Below are positions 10,995 through 21,690 of a DNA stretch of 64,000 nt, piece by piece. The notes beneath the pieces are model-generated. The model had not been told where the DNA came from. It was given only the letters and a program-made list of their open reading frames with translations, and did not search any database. How positions within the stretch are numbered: position 1 is the stretch's first letter; each line of letters begins with the position of its first letter. Source of the DNA: Macrotis lagotis (Eukaryota > Chordata > Mammalia > Peramelemorphia > Peramelidae); NCBI RefSeq assembly GCF_037893015.1, contig NC_133666.1, positions 265,463,530 to 265,527,529 on the forward strand, read 5' to 3'. Made by a program: the position numbers and the translations under genes.

Positions 10995-11750
10995 ATTTTC
11001 CCAGTCATCAATGGAAGGAAGCAGGGCTGTATGCTTACTCCCTTGCTTTTTAACATGATGTTTTCAGCCATGTTGTTGGGTGCCTTCTACAAGGAAAAAT
11101 GTCCTCAAGATCAGTGAAATATGAAAAGGCTACAAGCCAAAAATAAAGTGGAGGGAGAATTGGTGTGTGATTTTTTATTCACAGATTATTCTGCACTCAA
11201 CTCAGCCTCTAAGGTTGAAATGAAATAAAGTATGAATCAATTCTCTGTTGTTTTCATTAATTTTGGCCTAACAACCAACACTAAGAAAAAAAAATTCTCT
11301 TATCAGTTAGCATCACATCATCCATATGAAGAAGTGGAGAGATTTTTGAATTCTATGTATAAGTTCACTTACTTTGGCAGTGTACTCTTCAGAAGATGTA
11401 CACATAGATGATGAGGTTGATGTACATACTGCCAGAGATAGCTCAATATTTAGGAGACTGAAGGAATATGTGGGAGGGAAGAGACATTAGTCTGAGTACC
11501 AAACTGAAGATCTACAGAACCATTGTGTTGACTTCACTAAAACAGGGCAATCTACCAGCACTTCCATTCGAATTGTCTTAGGAAGATTTTAAAGATCACC
11601 TGGAAAAATAAGGTCCTAAACACAGAGGTTCTTTCTGAAGCTAAAATATCAAGTATTCAAACTTTACTGTAGAAAGCACAATTTTGATGGGCTGGCCCCA
11701 TAGTTTAAATGCCAAAGTCCACTTTTCTAAAAAAAAAGCTGTCTATATCG
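10995..11750 (+). pseudogene. RTE reverse-transcriptase fragment, sense
   Basis: The plus-strand translation shows RTE-type RT peptides in order: 'MFSAMLLGAFYKE'; a degraded catalytic box 'LFTDYSALNSASK', in which the second Asp is now Tyr; 'VVFINFGLTTNTKKK' and 'NSMYKFTYFGSV'. RTE proteins combine an APE-type endonuclease with an RT; only the palm and the following part remain. Stops, a frame change and small losses show it is dead. It follows the CR1-like fragment directly. A second, antisense RTE lies near 46.4-48.5 kb. Confidence 0.85.
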
Positions 11751-11834
11751 CTAAAATATGAGTCCTCAAAATATTGATGTTCTTTGTGAATACTCAGTTT
11801 TTGTACCTGTATCTTCATAGCCCAGAACAGTCTG

Positions 11835-11990
11835 GTCCATAGTCACATATCTTCTTTTAATCCTAATTTCCCCACCTATAAAATGGGGAAAGTAATAGTA
11901 TCTACCTCACAGTATTGTTTTGAAGATCAGATGAACTGATAAATGTAAAGTACTCCATAAATGTTAAGGTACCACATAACTCTCACCTCT
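11835..11990 (+). repeat. MIR/THER1-type SINE, sense
   Basis: 'tttccccacctataaaatgg', 'tctacctcacagtattgttt', 'tgtaaagtactccataaatg'. This is the core plus L2-like tail typical of CORE-SINEs. A short ATT repeat follows. Confidence 0.75.
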
Positions 11991-12059
11991 TGATATTATT
12001 ATTATTATTAGAAAAATACAGATTTATTAGCATATGATTCTTTGATACACATTCATATT

Positions 12060-12061
<2 letters not shown>

Positions 12062-12110
<49 letters not shown>
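12062..12110. repeat. (CA)n microsatellite
   Basis: About 23 CA units running into a short TA tail. Confidence 0.97.
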
Positions 12111-12117
<7 letters not shown>

Positions 12118-12845
12118 AAGAGAAAAGCATACAAATTAAGTAGAAGGCAAAAGACCCAACTCAAAGAGTTTTAGACACCAAAATCAGTTTCCCAGGGAAA
12201 CGACATACCATTCACAAAGCACAGCATTAATTCTAAGATGTGAACTAATGTTTACAAATCAACACCCATTTTCACTCAAAAGCTCTGATCCCAATTCAAA
12301 AATCTTTAGGCAACTTGATTGTGACTAAATTTTTACCCTTAGAAATTTTTTTACTTGAGTTAAAATATTTAAATGTAAACATTACTATAAAGAGATATTT
12401 AACACGTTATTTTTCAACACCTTAATGTAGCTTGGATCATCCATTCAGATTTGGCAAAATCCTAGGATAATGAGACACAGGACAGGAAATTTTAATAGGA
12501 GGAAAGAAAAAAATTGAACCTACAACTTATATTCAGTTCATGTAGGACTGGCTTGCAACATAGAGAAATGCAGGATTGATGGACTCAAGGAGACAGGGAT
12601 GAGGAAATACAAGGAAAAGGATGGCAAGGACACTTTGCTGACTTCACAATTTTATCTTCCAAGACTCCTAATAAGGACAAATGAATTAATCTTTTGGAGT
12701 GAAAGTCACGTGCCAAGGTTGTTAAGATCATTCCATTCTTTGCTCATGACTAAGGTCAACATTGCCACATCTCTTTCTGATTCATTTGTGCTTTGTGAGG
12801 TTAAAAGCTTTTTGAACACTCATTCTTTTTCATCTTTGATATTCA
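12111..12845. other. Stretch without recognised gene
   Basis: A 146-codon plus-strand ORF begins at 12599, but its second half runs into a MIR-type SINE and the peptide is unfamiliar. I treat it as chance. Confidence 0.5.
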
Positions 12846-12849
12846 GAAA

Positions 12850-13040
12850 TAAGCGGGGCAATGTGGTAGAGAGGGGTGATGGCCAAACTTGGAGAAAGGA
12901 AATCCTATCTCCATACATATACCAATTGTATGACTACGGGCAAGTCCCAATCTCACAGTGCCTCCCAAACTATATCACAAAGAAGTTACTGTTCTACATT
13001 AATGGAGAGAATTTCTATATCATGTTTTCCCTACATTGAT
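12850..13040 (+). repeat. MIR-type SINE, sense
   Basis: 'ggggcaatgtggtagagagg', then 'ccaattgtatgactacgggc' and 'aagtcccaatctcac'. This is the tRNA-like head and core, diverged. Confidence 0.6.
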
Positions 13041-13214
13041 GAAATAATAAATCCAAACCTTCATCCTACTCCTTTAAAAAATAAGGACAACAATGCATGA
13101 AAACTTCACATATCAAGGTATTTGTGAGTATACATGCACATTTTAGACTTAAGACATATATAGGCTTAAGGCATGATAGATTTCTAAAGGTTCAATAAGA
13201 TCCAATTATTGAGG

Positions 13215-13385
13215 CAGTGACATGGGAAAACTGGACATGAAATCATAGGATCATAGATTCTATGGCCTAAAGATGGCTTAAAATCCATCTGAGGAAACTA
13301 AGTCACATCAAATTAAATGACTTATCCAAGGTCAGTCACATCAGAAACAGAATGTGAACCAAGTTCTCTCAGAAAGAATCAATGT
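13215..13385 (-). repeat. MIR-related SINE, antisense
   Basis: 'tcataggatcatagattcta', 'gaggaaactaagtcacatca', 'acttatccaaggtcagtcac' and 'gaatgtgaaccaagttctct' follow the order of an inverted CORE-SINE. Confidence 0.6.
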
Positions 13386-13790
13386 TTTTTTCCTCTCATT
13401 TCCAAATCTGTCCATTTTGTTTTGTCTGTTATAACCTTTTATGATATGAATACTTATATGGTCATGAAATAACCCCTTGTCATTGAAATAGAGATGAACT
13501 ATAATAAATTAGACAAACTTTTTGATTCAAGGGAATTCTATTTCCCTTGTGACACAGACCCGGGTGAAGTGTTTGATATAACATAGGATGGTAGCACCTC
13601 AATTATCTGACATTATCCACTTGGCCCAGTCTCCAGAAGAAGGAAGTGGTGGTGCTAAATCCTTTTTTTTTAACTGTTTTCAATGAGAAAATGAAGGATG
13701 GCTAGAGAAAGATGACATCATGTGTGATATCAGAGTTTAGAAGTAGTGATGCAAGTAGTGACAGTCAGATCTACCAACAATTGGAAAAAT
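13386..13790. other. Stretch without recognised gene
   Basis: No supported gene or repeat. Confidence 0.45.
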
Positions 13791-13794
13791 TAAT

Positions 13795-14130
13795 CAATTA
13801 TCAAGCAGTTAATCACTAACTGTGTACCAAACTACAGATCTTAAAAATCAATGACAAAATAAAGTAATCCCTACTCACAGAGCTTATGTAATTGGGTATG
13901 GGAGAAAGGTGAGGGAGGAAAAGAGCAAATAATATATGCACCAATAACACAAACAAAATTAGTACAGGATTATTTTCTTTAAGGAGGTATGTTACTACCT
14001 TCTAAAAGAGTTAGGAAAGGCCTTAAGTAGGTGTCACTCAAGCAATTCTGAAGGAAACAAGAAATTTTGATGAAGTAAGGAAGGAAAGCATGGGAAACAG
14101 CATGGATACAATGACTTGACTACAATACCA
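13795..14130 (-). mobile_element. L2/CR1-clade LINE 3' end, antisense
   Basis: A degraded 'gtgccaggcactgtgctaag' block, 'cctactcacagagcttatgt', 'gttaggaaaggccttaagta' and 'attctgaaggaaacaagaaa' follow the order of inverted L2-type 3' sequence. Confidence 0.55.
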
Positions 14131-14134
14131 GAGG

Positions 14135-14580
14135 ACCCATAAATAAGCCTCCTCCTCCTGAAAAAATGAGATGATATATTCAAGATGCAGAATGAGACAT
14201 AAATTTTTGGCATAAAGTCAATGCAGGAAATTTGTTTTCCTTTAATATTCGTATTTTTCATACAATACATATAATGATTTTCTTTATCGTCTTTTCCAGT
14301 GAGAGAAAGGTAAAGACAGGAGGGAAATGAAATCAATAGTTGATTAGTTGAAAAAATATAATTTAATTTTACTAATAAAAGAAATAAAAAGAATAGATGA
14401 AAAACATCATAGAAATGAAAATAATACAGTATTCTAGACTTAGATTTAGAAAATATATATTTGAATTTTATGTCTGATACTTCCTAACAATATCCTCAAG
14501 GGTTTTTAATCACCATTATTATACCCTACATCTGAAGTGGACTTTATAGTTTCTAATATACTTTAACATATAATGTTTAC
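14135..14580. other. Stretch without recognised gene
   Basis: A+T-rich; nothing recognised. Confidence 0.45.
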
Positions 14581-14585
14581 TTTTA

Positions 14586-14835
14586 AGGCAACCAGGAGGC
14601 ATAATGGATAAGATCACTTGACTTGGAGTAAGGAAAATATGAGAGTACAAATCCAGCCAGAGACACTTAGTAACTGTGTGGCCCTGGGCAAATCACTTAT
14701 TCTTTGTCAGGTTCCTTATCTGTAAAATAGAGATTATATAATACCTACTTTCCAGGTTCTAAGGATAAAATGAAATAATATTTATAAAGGATTTTACAAA
14801 CTTCAAAGTGCAGTATAAATGCTGCTATTTTTAAT
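14586..14835 (+). repeat. THER1/MIR-type CORE-SINE, nearly full length
   Basis: tRNA-like head 'gcaaccaggaggcataatgg'; core 'ctgtgtggccctgggcaaat' and 'ccttatctgtaaaatagaga'; L2-like tail 'caaagtgcagtataaatgct'. All three modules are in order. Confidence 0.85.
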
Positions 14836-14847
14836 ATAAAGATATTA

Positions 14848-15131
14848 AAGTCATTAAACACTTATTAAGTACCTATAATGTATTAGACACTGTACTAAGA
14901 GTTGGGAATTCCAAAAAAAAGGCAAAAGATAGCCCTTTCCTTCAAGGAGCTCACAGTCCAATGTGGGGCAACAAGAAAAAAATATATATACAATAAAGTA
15001 TATACAAGTTAAATAGAAGTAAATAAGAGAGGGAAGATGCTTAAATTAAGAGTAGTTGAGAAAGACTTTCTAGAGATGATGATATTTTGAAAGCAAGGGA
15101 AGGCAAATAGGTGGAGATGAAAAGAGAGAAC
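14848..15131 (-). mobile_element. L2/CR1-clade LINE, antisense (left part)
   Basis: Inverted 3' end: 'cacttattaagtacctataa', 'gacactgtactaagagttgg', 'ccttcaaggagctcacagtc'. It parallels the copy at 4.44 kb and continues after a SINE insertion. Confidence 0.8.
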
Positions 15132-15287
15132 TTTTTTTTTTTTAGGTTTTTGCAAGGCAATGGGGTTAAGTGGCTTGCCCAAGGCCACACGGCTAGGTAA
15201 TTATTAAGTGTCTGAGACCGGATTTGAACCCAGGTACTCCTGACTCCAGGGCCGGTGCTTTATCCATTGCACCACCTAGCCTCCACC
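15132..15287 (-). mobile_element. WSINE1-type SINE, antisense, nested in an L2-type LINE
   Basis: It opens on the plus strand with a T run (the SINE A tail), then 'tttttgcaaggcaatggggt', 'cttgcccaaggccacac', 'gaacccaggtactcctgact' and the inverted head 'ccattgcaccacctagc'. The flanks aaagagagaac (15121-15131) and aaagagaac (15288-15296) look like a target-site duplication with a 2-bp change. The SINE splits an antisense L2-type LINE, so it is younger. Confidence 0.92.
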
Positions 15288-16053
15288 AAAGAGAACATTT
15301 TAAGGATTGGGGGACAGTCATAAAAGAGTGCCCTAGAGCTGAGAAAGGGAGTATCTTTTTTGCTGATCAGCAAGGAGGTGAGATTCATGGATTGAAGAGT
15401 ATATAAGATGTGAGTAAGATGTACTAAGACTGAGAAGTTGGAGGGGACTGAGTTGTGAAGGGTTTTAAATAATAAGGAGAAGATTTTATATTTGATCCTG
15501 GAGGTAAAAGGGACCTTATTGAATAGAAAAGGTGTCCTGGTTAGACCTGAGCCTTAAAAAATCACTTTGGTGGTTGAGTGAATTGGTATGGTGAAAGACT
15601 TGAAGCAAGAAGACCCATCAGTAGTCTATTGCAACAGCCAAGATATGAAGTTATGAGTTGTTGCACTAAAAATGTGAGCAAAAAAAAAGGAGTGAGAAAA
15701 GGGACAATTTTGAAAGATGTTGCAAAGGTAAAATTGACACACTTTGGCAACAGATTTACTGGGGGATGCCATGTGAGGGGAGATGAGAGATAGTAAGATG
15801 TAAAGGATGATTCCTAAGTTAAGTTTGAAGTACTGGGTGGATGGTATTGCCCTCTACAGTAAGATGAAACACAAGAACAAGGAAGGGTTTAGTGGGGAAA
15901 GGAGGGGAAAATAACGACATGTTGAATGAAAGATGTCTCCTGAATTTTAGATGCCTGGAAGGCAGAGGGAGAGATGATTTTGGAGGTCAGCAAAGAGCTT
16001 GGGAAAGGACAAGTTGATTTGAGAATCATCAACATAGAAGTTATAATTAAACC
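15288..16053 (-). mobile_element. L2/CR1-clade LINE, antisense (right part)
   Basis: Continues the LINE across the SINE: 'gttgtgaagggttttaaata', 'atatttgatcctggaggtaa', 'gcaacagccaagatatgaag', 'gaaggcagagggagagatga'. It matches the copy at 5.25-5.8 kb in block order. No open reading frame survives on the minus strand. Confidence 0.78.
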
Positions 16054-16310
16054 CAGAGCTAGGTGGCATGGTGAACAAGAATACTGTATTTGGAGTAAGA
16101 AATTTAAAATTTTGTCTCAGACACTTAGTTGTATGATCCTTGGTAATTCACTTAACCTCTCTCGGTTTTGGTTCCCTTATTTGTAGAATTAGGATAATAA
16201 TAACATCTGCCTCACAGAGTTCCTTTGAGTATCAAATAAGATAATAGACATACAGTGTTTTGCAAATCTTAAAGTGCAATATAAATGCCAATCATTAAAT
16301 AAAACCTTTT
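16054..16310 (+). repeat. THER1/MIR-type CORE-SINE, sense
   Basis: Head 'agctaggtggcatggtgaac', core 'cagacacttagttgtatgat', tail 'gttttgcaaatcttaaagtg' and 'caatataaatgcc'. It abuts the antisense LINE. Confidence 0.82.
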
Positions 16311-16549
16311 TTTGTTCACTCAAAATTGACCTGGTGACAGATCTGCCTGGGCATACACAGGTTTGTCCTTAGCTCATAGGCACTTCAATTCATCAGTCTT
16401 GGAATGTCCCTTAAAAATTCAGTTTTTAAGATCCCAAGTTATCTCAAATCATGAGGCATGAAAGAATGACTTAAACATGACTATCCATATATACTGAAAT
16501 TATACCATCTATGATACTATTTCATTTGCTAATCTCATATTAATAATTA

Positions 16550-16670
16550 TATTTTAAGATCCTTCTAGGCTAAATTTGTATCTTATGTACTTCTGAATAC
16601 TTTGTAGATAATACAATGTTTGGTACCTAGTAGGCGCTTAATAAATGCTTGTTTGATTAGTTGATTGCTT
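16550..16670 (+). mobile_element. L2-type LINE 3' end, sense
   Basis: Terminal block 'cctagtaggcgcttaataaa' followed by 'tgcttgtttgatta', the hallmark 3' end of L2-type elements. Confidence 0.75.
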
Positions 16671-17830
16671 GAGTTTGTAACTTAGAGAATCTAGAAGAGT
16701 TGTAACAAAAAGTATTCAATGAACAAGGCATATTAGATAAAGGCAAATCTGATTATTTAATTCAATTATTTCTGGGGGACAACTGTGTCTTAAGTGAAGA
16801 CATACCAATTAGTACCACACTGTGAGCATTCATTTGTAACTATAAGTAAAAACACAATAGAATATGATCTTGTATACACAAATAGCAAAAAAAGAACTAA
16901 TCCCACAGAGATTCCAAACTTCTAGTAAAAGGCAAAGGAGCATAAATCAGAAGCATAAACCATAAAAGAATAGTAAGATCTATGTGTAACCACAAAATGG
17001 TAGTCAAGTAAAAACTGATGGATTGATTTACATTGATTTCTTTCTCCTATTAACTTGACAATTTACCTGAATTTCTAGATTTCAGGTTCACTAAAGCTGT
17101 TGAACTCTGAAAAATTATTCCTTAATTTTCAAACACTTCACAGTTTTTTGTGATCTCATTCATATGTCTTTTCTTTCCAACAATGAAAATTGTAAATAAT
17201 CCAGGCTTGCCTATCCCGTGCACATCTTGTCCATATCTTTCCATAAATGTGCCAGAGAGAGTTCATCCAACATGTTTTCTCCTTTCTTGATTCCTCTTAA
17301 CATTAAGAAAAAGTCAATAGAGCATGTCACTTCACTTTCATCATGTGATCAGTTTATCTTTTTCTGTCATATATTTTCTATATGACATTTTTAGTCTACT
17401 TCTTTGCTATTCTTTCACAGCCTGCTGTGTTGTTCTCATTTTTAAAACTATGAAGATTTTTGCATAGTCTCACTGACTATATCCTTGCTTCTTGAGTAGA
17501 TAATTCTCATAAAATTTTTATATAATTAAAAGTACATGTGTAATAGTGTAGTTACTGATATTTTCTCCATCATAGTGTTTTTCCCCCCAAATATTAAAGA
17601 TTTAAATTCCTCCTTGCTCCATAATGTTGGCATTTCCTCTGTCTTTAAGACACTTTATGAACTGATTCTTTAGTACTTTTACAATTGTATTATCTACTGC
17701 TTAAATCACTTCTTTGTAAACTATGTCTAATCTAACTGATTTTCTCATCTTTGTTTTCTTTAGTGGCATTTTTACTTTCATCACAAGCATATTAGGCTAC
17801 AAGTGTCTTTGAAATATTAACTCTTCTTTT
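16671..17830. other. Stretch without recognised gene
   Basis: A+T-rich; no repeat or gene recognised. Confidence 0.45.
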
Positions 17831-17834
17831 TTCT

Positions 17835-17885
17835 TTTTTTTTTATCTGAGGATGGATTTGAACTCAAGTTCTCCCCACTTCAGGA
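17835..17885 (-). repeat. SINE fragment, antisense
   Basis: 'atttgaactcaagttctccc' resembles the inverted box of a marsupial tRNA SINE, preceded by a T-rich run. Confidence 0.4.
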
Positions 17886-17899
17886 AAAAAAAAATTCTT

Positions 17900-18170
17900 T
17901 ATTTTTCCTTTTTTTTTGTCTTTACTTTCTTTTGAAATATGCATGGTTATTATGGGAATATGTTTTACATGACTTCACATGTAGAACTGATATCAGATTA
18001 CTTGCCTTTTCAATGAGGGGAAAGTTGTGTGAGTGAGAGAGAGAATTTTGAACTCTAAATTTTAAAAAATGAATGTTAAAAAATTTTTCTACATATAAGT
18101 GGGAAATATTTAATGAAATAAATAAAATATGTTTCAAAATTATAAAAGAGAAAAAAGAAAAATTAATTAT
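17900..18170 (+). mobile_element. Old L1 3' end, sense
   Basis: 'aatgaggggaaagttg', 'ttttgaactctaaattttaa', 'aaaaatgaatgttaaaaaat' and an A-rich end resemble the L1 tail at 20.96-21.03 kb. Diverged. Confidence 0.5.
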
Positions 18171-18497
18171 TATTGCTTAAAATTATTTAGGTACTTAACA
18201 TATCAACTCTCTATGTCCTTTTCTTCCTTCAGGAGTTCATTTTTTTTGTTATTAATAACTTGTTTGAATGTCCCAGCTTCAGCTGCATGCTATATCTTTC
18301 TTCCATTATTTTCTTTTTAATCTTATACAGTTTTAACCTTTGTTCCAACAAGTCAGTGATTTATACAGACATAATTGATTCAGGAATGACTTCCATCTCA
18401 GTAATGAGTCATTTCCTTTTTGTTAAAACATAATCCATTTAATTTTGTGATGTTAATTGATGTTCACAATGTTTAGTACCTATTGATTATTGTCCTA

Positions 18498-18508
18498 AAG
18501 TATGTATG

Positions 18509-18549
<41 letters not shown>
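18498..18549. repeat. (TA)n with TATG units
   Basis: 'tatgtatgtatg' grading into uninterrupted TA. Confidence 0.95.
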
Positions 18550-18929
18550 CACAAGACTACAAGACTTCTTGATAACAAGCTTTTGATTTATCTTAGATCT
18601 AATTTATGAACTGTTTTTCCAAATTGTCTTTTGGCATACTCATTTATCAAAGATTTTTGCATTGAAGTATCACTATTTGTTTCATGTGAGCAAAATTCAT
18701 AGATCATATTCAAAAATCAATCCAAACTGAAAATATGAGTTTCTATCAGTTAAGTACAATTGATTAAACATAACCTATTTTCTAGGTTTTTTTTATTCAA
18801 AGTATCACAAAGTATTAGAAGACTGCAACTATTAAGTGTAATATATCTATAGCTGAATTTTGAAGTGTGTGAAAAACCTGTCCCTTGAAAAAAGTAAGTG
18901 ACTTTTTGACTAACTTCTGAATCAATTAA

Positions 18930-19069
18930 ACATAAGTATTTAAGTGCCTACTAAGTATTAGCTACTGAGGGCAGAAAACTGGAACAAAAAACTCAACAGT
19001 CGCTTTCCTCAGGAAACTTACATTGTTTTTCTTTTCTGAGGGGGCATACCCACAAAAATAAGTAGATGA

Positions 19070-19112
<43 letters not shown>

Positions 19113-19480
19113 TATTTGTACATACTATAAATACAAGATTATTTTGTTGATGAGGCGCTAGAAGCAGGGGGATCAGTAAAGGCTTCATGTAGAAAGTGAA
19201 ACTTGATTTGAACTTTGAAGAAAACTAGAATCCTTAGTAGAAGAATGAATTCAAAGTCTATCCAAAGGCATCAAGATGGAATGAGGAATGTCATCTATAA
19301 GGAATGGTTAGATTCCCAATTTTGCTAGAGCATAAAATTTAGGAAGGGGAGAAATATTTAAAAGGTTTGGAAATGCAGAACAGAGATACCTTATGAAGAA
19401 TTTTAAATACCAAACAAAGGGCTACTTTATTGTATAGGTCCCCTTTATCACAGAGAGTCAAATGAGAAGTTAAAGAAAAA
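18930..19480 (-). mobile_element. L2/CR1-clade LINE 3' end, antisense
   Basis: 'ttaagtgcctactaagtatt', a decayed central block, 'caggggg', 'agtaaaggcttcatgtagaa', 'gaactttgaagaaaactaga' and 'accaaacaaagggctacttt' follow the order of inverted L2-type sequence. A TA/CA microsatellite (about 19073-19110) expanded inside it. Confidence 0.6.
19073..19110. repeat. (TA)n(CA)n microsatellite
   Basis: A run of TA followed by a few CA units. Confidence 0.92.
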
Positions 19481-20095
19481 AAAATATTGTCTTACTACAA
19501 CTGTGATTGGATGGACTAAATATACAGCTGATGCAAATAGCTTTGATTTTGTGATCTCCTCTAGACTTATTCAGCAGTTCTTAAATAGAAATGGAGAAGT
19601 CATAGAATGAAAATAATCTAATACTGGGATGTGTCAAGGCATGAGTAAGGATCAGACAAAAGGTTGTGAGGTTTGAGACTAAGGGTAGTATGATTTTAAA
19701 TTAGTTAATTATACAGTTAAGATTGGGAAGAAAAAAATGAAGCAATATATTGAATTCTAGTTTAGGGTGGATATTCTTTCCTTTTTCTTTATTTCATTAC
19801 ATATTTCACAATCACATGTTAAAAATCAGCAATAATTTTTAAAATATCAAAATAAATGTTAATAGCAATTATTTCTGTTTGGGTCAGAACTCTGGGAGGG
19901 TCTTCCCTTCCCAGATTGACTTGGTTATTCTTTGTTTAGTTTCTTTCTTATCAATTATAATCACTGAGAAATTCTCAGGGTCTTGCTCCCTTAGTTTCAC
20001 TTTTTTTTTGAGCAAGTTTAAGCAGTCATTCTTGGTCTCTTTGTCTCAGCTCTCATTTACCTAGCCTTAATCATGGAATGGGTGGTCACAAACTT
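19481..20095. other. Stretch without recognised gene
   Basis: No named element. The first part may be more decayed LINE. Confidence 0.4.
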
Positions 20096-20099
20096 TGAC

Positions 20100-20572
20100 T
20101 AGAAAAGAGCTTCTCTCTAAAAGGTCAAGGTTTCACAAATGTATTGTTGGTAGAATTGTGAATTGATCCAACCATTCTGGATAACATTTTGGAAATATGT
20201 CCAAAGTACTATAAAACTACATACCTTTTGATCCAGCAATGTCACCACTAGGTCTGTATCCCAAAGAGAACATAAAAAAGGGGAAAAGACTCAAAGGTAT
20301 AAAAATATTTATAGTAGATCTTTTTGTAGTGGCAAAGAATTGGAAGGAATGGATGAAAAAATTGTGATATATGAATGTGATGGAATACTATTGTTTCATT
20401 AGAAATCACAAGCAGGTGGATTTTAGAAAAACTTGCAAAGACTTGCATAAACTGATCTCAAGTGAAGTGAGCATAACTAGAAGAACATTGTACACAGCAA
20501 CAGCCATATTGTGTAATGATCAACTGTGACAGACTTGGCTCTTTTCAGCAGCACTATGATCAAAGATAATTT
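20100..20572 (+). pseudogene. L1 ORF2 C-terminal remnant, sense (left part)
   Basis: It matches the ORF2 end of the younger L1 at 29.7-30.2 kb: 'attgttggtagaattgtgaa', 'ttttgatccagcaatgtcac', 'gtagtggcaaagaattggaa' and 'agaagaacattgtacacagc'. Frame breaks are frequent, and a SINE interrupts it at 20573-20720. The reading frame encoded the region after the RT domain. Confidence 0.85.
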
Positions 20573-20720
20573 TTTTTTTGGTTTTTGCAAGGCAATGGGG
20601 TCAAGTGACTTGCCTAAGGCCACACAGCTAGGTAATTATTAAGTGTCTGAGGTCAGATTTGAACTGAGGTCCTCCTGACTCCAGGGCCTGTACTCTATCC
20701 ACCGCACCACCTAACTACCC
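20573..20720 (-). mobile_element. WSINE1-type SINE, antisense, nested in L1
   Basis: T run, 'ttttgcaaggcaatggggtc', 'ctaaggccacacagctaggt', 'ctccagggcctgtactctat' and the inverted head 'ccgcaccacctaac'. A perfect 12-bp target-site duplication, caaagataattt, flanks it (20561-20572 and 20721-20732). It is the younger partner of the nest. Confidence 0.95.
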
Positions 20721-21085
20721 CAAAGATAATTTAAAAAGATTTTTGATGGAAAATATCATTCCCCCATTCAGAGAAAGATTCGTGTAACCTAAATGTAGAC
20801 CAAAACATACTGTTTTTAACTTTTTTAAAATTTGTTTTATGGATTTTTTTCTTCTCTTAGTTTTTCTCTTTTGTTTCTTTTTTCATAATATGACTAATAC
20901 AGAAGAATGTTTAACATAGTTATACATGTATAACCTATATTAGATTATTCACTTATGTCAAGGGGAAGGGGGGGAAATATGGAACTCAAAATCTCACAAA
21001 AAATGAATGCTGAAAACTATCTATACAAGTAATCAAACAAAAGAGAAAAGAATAAAAAAAGAAAAAGAAAAAATTAAGAAAACAA
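20721..21085 (+). mobile_element. L1 3'UTR, sense (right part)
   Basis: Continues the L1 after the SINE: 'cagagaaagattcgtgtaac', 'aggggaaggggggg', 'tggaactcaaaatctcac', and an A-rich end with 'aacaaaacaaaac'. Confidence 0.8.
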
Positions 21086-21264
21086 AACAAAACATTCTAG
21101 TGTCTACAGTAATAGTCATAGGAGTTTAGTTGAAATATAAATGCATCTTAATTTAAATAATAAAAGCTTTGTAGAACTGCTGTTCTCAGAGGGGCATAGC
21201 CAATCTTGAGTACATCGGATAGAGAAAATGAGAGCTGGTCCTCAATCATTTGAATTCTTTTATG

Positions 21265-21398
21265 CAAACACCACATCTTGATTTACATCATATTTTGCTT
21301 TATGTATGTTTATGTCCTCAAAAATTTGTAAGCTCCGTAATGTGACTATAATTTCTTTTTATTTTTGTAGCTTCCCTCAGGGTCTAGCTCAGACAAAT
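21265..21398 (+). mobile_element. L2-type LINE 3' end, sense (left part)
   Basis: 'atttgtaagctccgtaatgt' and 'gcttccctcagggtctagct' are the 'timing' blocks just before an L2 terminus. The terminus itself resumes at 21641 after a SINE insertion. Confidence 0.65.
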
Positions 21399-21640
21399 TG
21401 AGACTTGGGAAAGACCTTTATTTAAAAAGATCAAGGTCACCCATTGCATCCATATGTTGCCAGTCTTTTTGACTTTTGTTTTGCCACTGGACTGATGACT
21501 CTGGAAGAGAGAGTGAGGCTGACAACTTCATGCAGCTTTGCCTCACTTAAATCCAATTCATGTACAGGTTAAGACATCACCTTTTTGAAGTCATTGATCC
21601 TCTTTGGGAAAGAAGGACTAACAATAACAATAAGCATAGC
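21399..21640 (+). repeat. RTE-tailed SINE, body and tail, sense
   Basis: 'ctgatgactctggaagagag', 'cctcacttaaatccaattca', 'tcattgatcctctttgggaa' and an 'aacaataacaata' end match the two longer RTE-tailed SINEs at 22.3 and 23.6 kb. It sits inside an L2 3' end. Confidence 0.75.
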
Positions 21641-21690
21641 ACGTTGCACATGGTAGGTGTTTAATAAGTATTTTCATGAATGAATAATGA
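21641..21690 (+). mobile_element. L2-type LINE 3' terminus, sense (right part)
   Basis: 'gcacatggtaggtgtttaat' then 'tgaatgaat'. Joined with 21265-21398 it makes one L2 end. Confidence 0.65.

Noticed and set aside
12599-13039. 146-codon plus-strand ORF as a possible gene
   Set aside because: Its second half is a MIR-type SINE, the first half is unfamiliar, and no promoter or splice context supports it.
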